From Clostridiaceae bacterium JG1575 (GTDB taxonomy: Bacteria > Bacillota > Clostridia > Clostridiales > Clostridiaceae), in NCBI GenBank assembly GCA_002838815.1, contig LQGW01000062.1:1-64000 (forward strand): a stretch of 64,000 bases of DNA. Direction: 5' to 3'. A program made the position numbers and the translations under genes. This document shows, piece by piece, positions 60,369 through 64,000 of this stretch. A model generated the notes under the pieces. The model had not been told where the DNA came from. It saw only the letters and a program-made list of their open reading frames with translations, and made no database searches. Position 1 is the stretch's first letter. Each line of letters begins with the position of its first letter.

Positions 60369-61522
60369 GATTGATGCGTCCCCTTTTGCGGCTGATCCGC
60401 GGTTTTTTCTAAATATTGGTAAAGATAGCAAAGCAGCCGTCCGTTGTAGAGTTTGCGGTTTTTTTGCGCCTTTTCCTGAAAAGCGCTCTCAAAGCCCTTG
60501 AGGGCGGTAAAGACATGGAGATCCCAATGGGGGTTGGCATCACGGATCCCTCCGAGGATGCGAGCCAATTCCTTGGCTTCTTGAACTTCCTCCAAGCGTT
60601 CCCCATAGGGGGGATTGGTGATGATGGTGCCCTGAACCAGTTCCTTTGGAAAGTCCCGAACGTTTCGCTGGCGAAAATCAATGTCGCGTCCGACCCCGGC
60701 TTTTTTGGCGTTGGTTCGGGCCGTCGCTAACACCCAAGGATCCTTGTCAAAGCCTTGAAGATCGAGCTTGCCATCGCTTTTGATGGCTCGGCGCGCGCCC
60801 TCGCGCACCAAAGGGAAGGGATCCTCCCGCTTCATAAAAGGCCAAGCCTCACAGGCAAAGCTGCGTTCAAGTCCCGGAGGAATGCCCCTGGCAATGCGCG
60901 CTGCCTCGATGAGAATGGTGCCGGAACCACAAAAAGGATCTACCAGGCGAGCTTGGCCCCGCCAAGGCGAGAGCAGCACCAAAGCGCTGGCTAGGGTTTC
61001 CTTGAGCGGCGCAGGTCCTGAGTCCTTGCGGTAGCCCCGCTTATGCAGACCCGGTCCCGTGGTGTCAATGCTCAGCGTCGCTTCGTCTTTCAAAAGCGCC
61101 ACTTCGATTTTAAAGAGCGGACCATCCTCCGGGAAGGATTGTCCCGGATGGCTTCGCTCCATGGCCTTGATGATGGCCTTCTTGGTGATGGATTGACAAT
61201 CGGGAACGGAAAAAAGGGTGCTTTTCACGGATTTTCCATTAACATGCATGAACGCATTGACCGGCATCAGCGCTCCCCAGGGCAATTGATAGACCCCTTG
61301 AAAAAGCTCTTCAAAGGTCGTGGCGCGAAACTGACCCATATTGATCAAGACGCGGTCGGCGCAATGAAGATGTGTGTTAGCGATGGCGATGTCCATCTCA
61401 TCGCCACTAAAATGCACCCGGCCGTTTTCCACGCGCAAATCTTCATACCCCAATTCCTTGAGCTCCTTGGCGACCAGGGCCTCCAAGCCAAACGTGGCGG
61501 TGGCCATGAGCTGAAAATCCAT
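60365..61522 (-). CDS. THUMP-domain class I RNA methyltransferase (YpsC/RlmL-like)
   Basis: A 385-residue predicted 23S rRNA guanine-N2 methyltransferase. The N-terminal THUMP region starts MATATFGLEALVAKELKELG. The SAM-binding motif is VDPFCGSGTILIEAARIARG and the catalytic motif is TNPPYGERLEEVQE. In B. subtilis the related YpsC is a short RlmL homologue. GAGGAGG lies upstream of the ATG, just after the xth stop. Confidence 0.9.
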   Translation of the reverse strand: MDFQLMATATFGLEALVAKELKELGYEDLRVENGRVHFSGDEMDIAIANTHLHCADRVLINMGQFRATTFEELFQGVYQLPWGALMPVNAFMHVNGKSVKSTLFSVPDCQSITKKAIIKAMERSHPGQSFPEDGPLFKIEVALLKDEATLSIDTTGPGLHKRGYRKDSGPAPLKETLASALVLLSPWRGQARLVDPFCGSGTILIEAARIARGIPPGLERSFACEAWPFMKREDPFPLVREGARRAIKSDGKLDLQGFDKDPWVLATARTNAKKAGVGRDIDFRQRNVRDFPKELVQGTIITNPPYGERLEEVQEAKELARILGGIRDANPHWDLHVFTALKGFESAFQEKAQKNRKLYNGRLLCYLYQYLEKTADQPQKGTHQS

Positions 61523-61525
61523 AAC

Positions 61526-62353
61526 CTATGCCTCCTCTTCGCCGGGGACCTTTAGGGGCAAATACCCCAAACGAGCTGCGGGTTGGGCGGGCCAATCCAA
61601 GGTCAAGCTCAACGGGCAATGATCCGAGCCCATCCGTTCATTATAGATGGCGGCCTCCTTCACATAGGGCATCAACGCTTCGTTGACGACAAAGTAGTCA
61701 ATGCGCCAGCCGACGTTTCGATCCCGGGCCCGAAACCGCTGATCCCACCAAGTGTAAATCACCTTGTCTGGGTTTTGCCGCCGGTACACATCCACAAATC
61801 CTTGCCCCAGCAATCGCGTGAACCAGTCACGTTCAATGGGCAAAAAGCCGGAGTTTTTTTCATTGCTTTTGGGGTTTGCCAAATCAATGGGCTCATGAGC
61901 TACATTGAAATCCCCGCAAATCACCACATGACGCCCTTGCGCGACCAAAGCGGCAAACTCCGCCAAATAGTGCTCGTAAAAGCGCATCTTATACTCCATG
62001 CGCTCTTCGCCGCGCCCTCCATTGGGGAAATAAATGCCGTAAACGCTCAGTGCGCCAAAATCCAGGCGAATGACTCGGCCTTCCTCATCAAATTCTGTCC
62101 CGGTGCCCAAATAGACCGCATCGGGCTCCAGGCGACTGTACACCGCCACACCAGAGTAGCCCTTGCGCACGGCGGAATGCATGCGCAGGCAATAGCCCAT
62201 CTCCCGAAGATCCATACCCTCGGTGAGCTGGTGATCCTGCATTTTAATTTCCTGCAAAAACAAAACATCCGGCGCTAAGGCTTCAATGCTTTGAGCGAAT
62301 TCTTTTTTCATAATGGCCCGCAGGCCGTTGACGTTCCAAGATACAATTTTCAT
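61526..62353 (-). CDS. xth: Exodeoxyribonuclease III (AP endonuclease)
   Basis: Repairs abasic sites and 3' blocks in DNA. Motifs: SWNVNGLRAIM, LFLQEIKMQ (metal Glu), VYGIYFPNGGRGEER, VICGDFNVAHEPIDL, RIDYFVVNEAL and MGSDHCPLSLTL. The ATG at 62353 gives MKIVSWNVNG. 275 residues, with a C-terminal extension of about 20 beyond the usual end at LTLDW. It begins one base after the pyrR stop. Confidence 0.95.
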   Translation of the reverse strand: MKIVSWNVNGLRAIMKKEFAQSIEALAPDVLFLQEIKMQDHQLTEGMDLREMGYCLRMHSAVRKGYSGVAVYSRLEPDAVYLGTGTEFDEEGRVIRLDFGALSVYGIYFPNGGRGEERMEYKMRFYEHYLAEFAALVAQGRHVVICGDFNVAHEPIDLANPKSNEKNSGFLPIERDWFTRLLGQGFVDVYRRQNPDKVIYTWWDQRFRARDRNVGWRIDYFVVNEALMPYVKEAAIYNERMGSDHCPLSLTLDWPAQPAARLGYLPLKVPGEEEA

Positions 62354-62354
62354 C

Positions 62355-63824
<1,470 letters not shown>

Positions 63825-63828
<4 letters not shown>

Positions 63829-64000
63829 GAGTTGGCCTTCTCCTGTTGCTCTTCTTGTTCGCGCACGGATTCTTCTTTTATGCCCTTATGCGTGCGCACC
63901 ACCCGTTTGGAATAGCGCCTTTCTTCATGAATCAAAAAATCAATGATTAAGAGAAGCACCCCAACGGTGACGCAGACATCCGCCACGTTGAACGTTGGAA
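63825..64000 (-). CDS. lspA: Signal peptidase II LspA, C-terminal part (partial)
   Basis: The frame runs off the window edge, so only the last 58 codons are visible. They read PTFNVADVCVTVGVLLLIID with the conserved FNxAD motif that carries a catalytic Asp of LspA, the last transmembrane helix, then a charged tail of about 35 residues rich in Lys, Arg, Glu and Gln, longer than usual. LspA cleaves lipoprotein signal peptides. The stop overlaps the rluD start (ATGA). Confidence 0.85.

Overview
The window is chromosomal DNA of a Gram-positive Bacillota bacterium, most likely an anaerobe of the Clostridia/Tissierellia kind. The evidence is the gene-order blocks ylxM-ffh-rpsP-khpA-rimM-trmD, rnc-smc-ftsY, ylbN-rpmF-plsX-acpP and rlmN-prpC-pknB-rsgA-rpe-thiN, zinc-type L28 and L32, ackA-pta acetate metabolism, a large serine peptidase with CWB2 wall-binding repeats, and fossils of a Tn1549-like conjugative element. 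GC looks moderate (about 50%). The genus cannot be fixed from the sequence; a Peptoniphilaceae-like lineage is a guess. Nearly all genes are on the minus strand.

Layout. 1-2.8 kb: decayed end of an integrative conjugative element (repA with frameshift, DUF5348 gene with nonsense codon, pcfB without ATG, virD4 cut after about 100 codons) with a truncated large serine recombinase against the cut. 2.9-13.9 kb: tRNA/ribosome and SRP genes (trmD, rimM, khpA, rpsP, ffh, ylxM), an IS30 fossil, then ftsY, smc, a radical SAM gene and rnc. 14.8-17.0 kb: acpP, plsX, rpmF, ylbN. 17.6-21.8 kb: small membrane protein, ackA-pta, and divergent tmcAL. 21.9-27.8 kb: coiled-coil protein, coaD, rsmD, recG, fakA, asp23-like gene. 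28.1 kb: rpmB. 28.4-43.3 kb: two or three long co-directional runs, yicC-remA-gmk-rpoZ-priA, def-fmt-yugP-rsmB and rlmN-prpC-pknB-rsgA-rpe-thiN. 43.5-49.9 kb: one 2118-residue secreted S8 peptidase. 50.4-53.6 kb: an unrecognised small protein, pdxS, and the divergent MocR-type regulator gene (pdxR). 53.6-55.4 kb: IS66 fossil. 55.5-58.5 kb: three-gene cluster DUF2177, a fused DAK2-DegV protein and a DUF1295 membrane enzyme. 58.9-64 kb: AhpD-like protein, then lspA (partial)-rluD-pyrR-xth-THUMP methyltransferase-ansA.

How the genes fit together. Most of the window is housekeeping: translation (initiator tRNA formylation and deformylation, tRNA and rRNA modification, ribosome assembly GTPase), protein targeting (Ffh and FtsY), chromosome maintenance (SMC, PriA, RecG, ExoIII), phospholipid synthesis (PlsX, ACP) and Ser/Thr kinase-phosphatase signalling. 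The least ordinary material is the DAK2-DegV fusion cluster (a likely single-chain fatty-acid kinase system with two membrane proteins of unknown role), the giant peptidase, pdxS without an adjacent pdxT, and an IS66 fossil whose coding sequence contains a perfect 27-bp inverted repeat. No tRNA, rRNA, CRISPR array or riboswitch was recognised.
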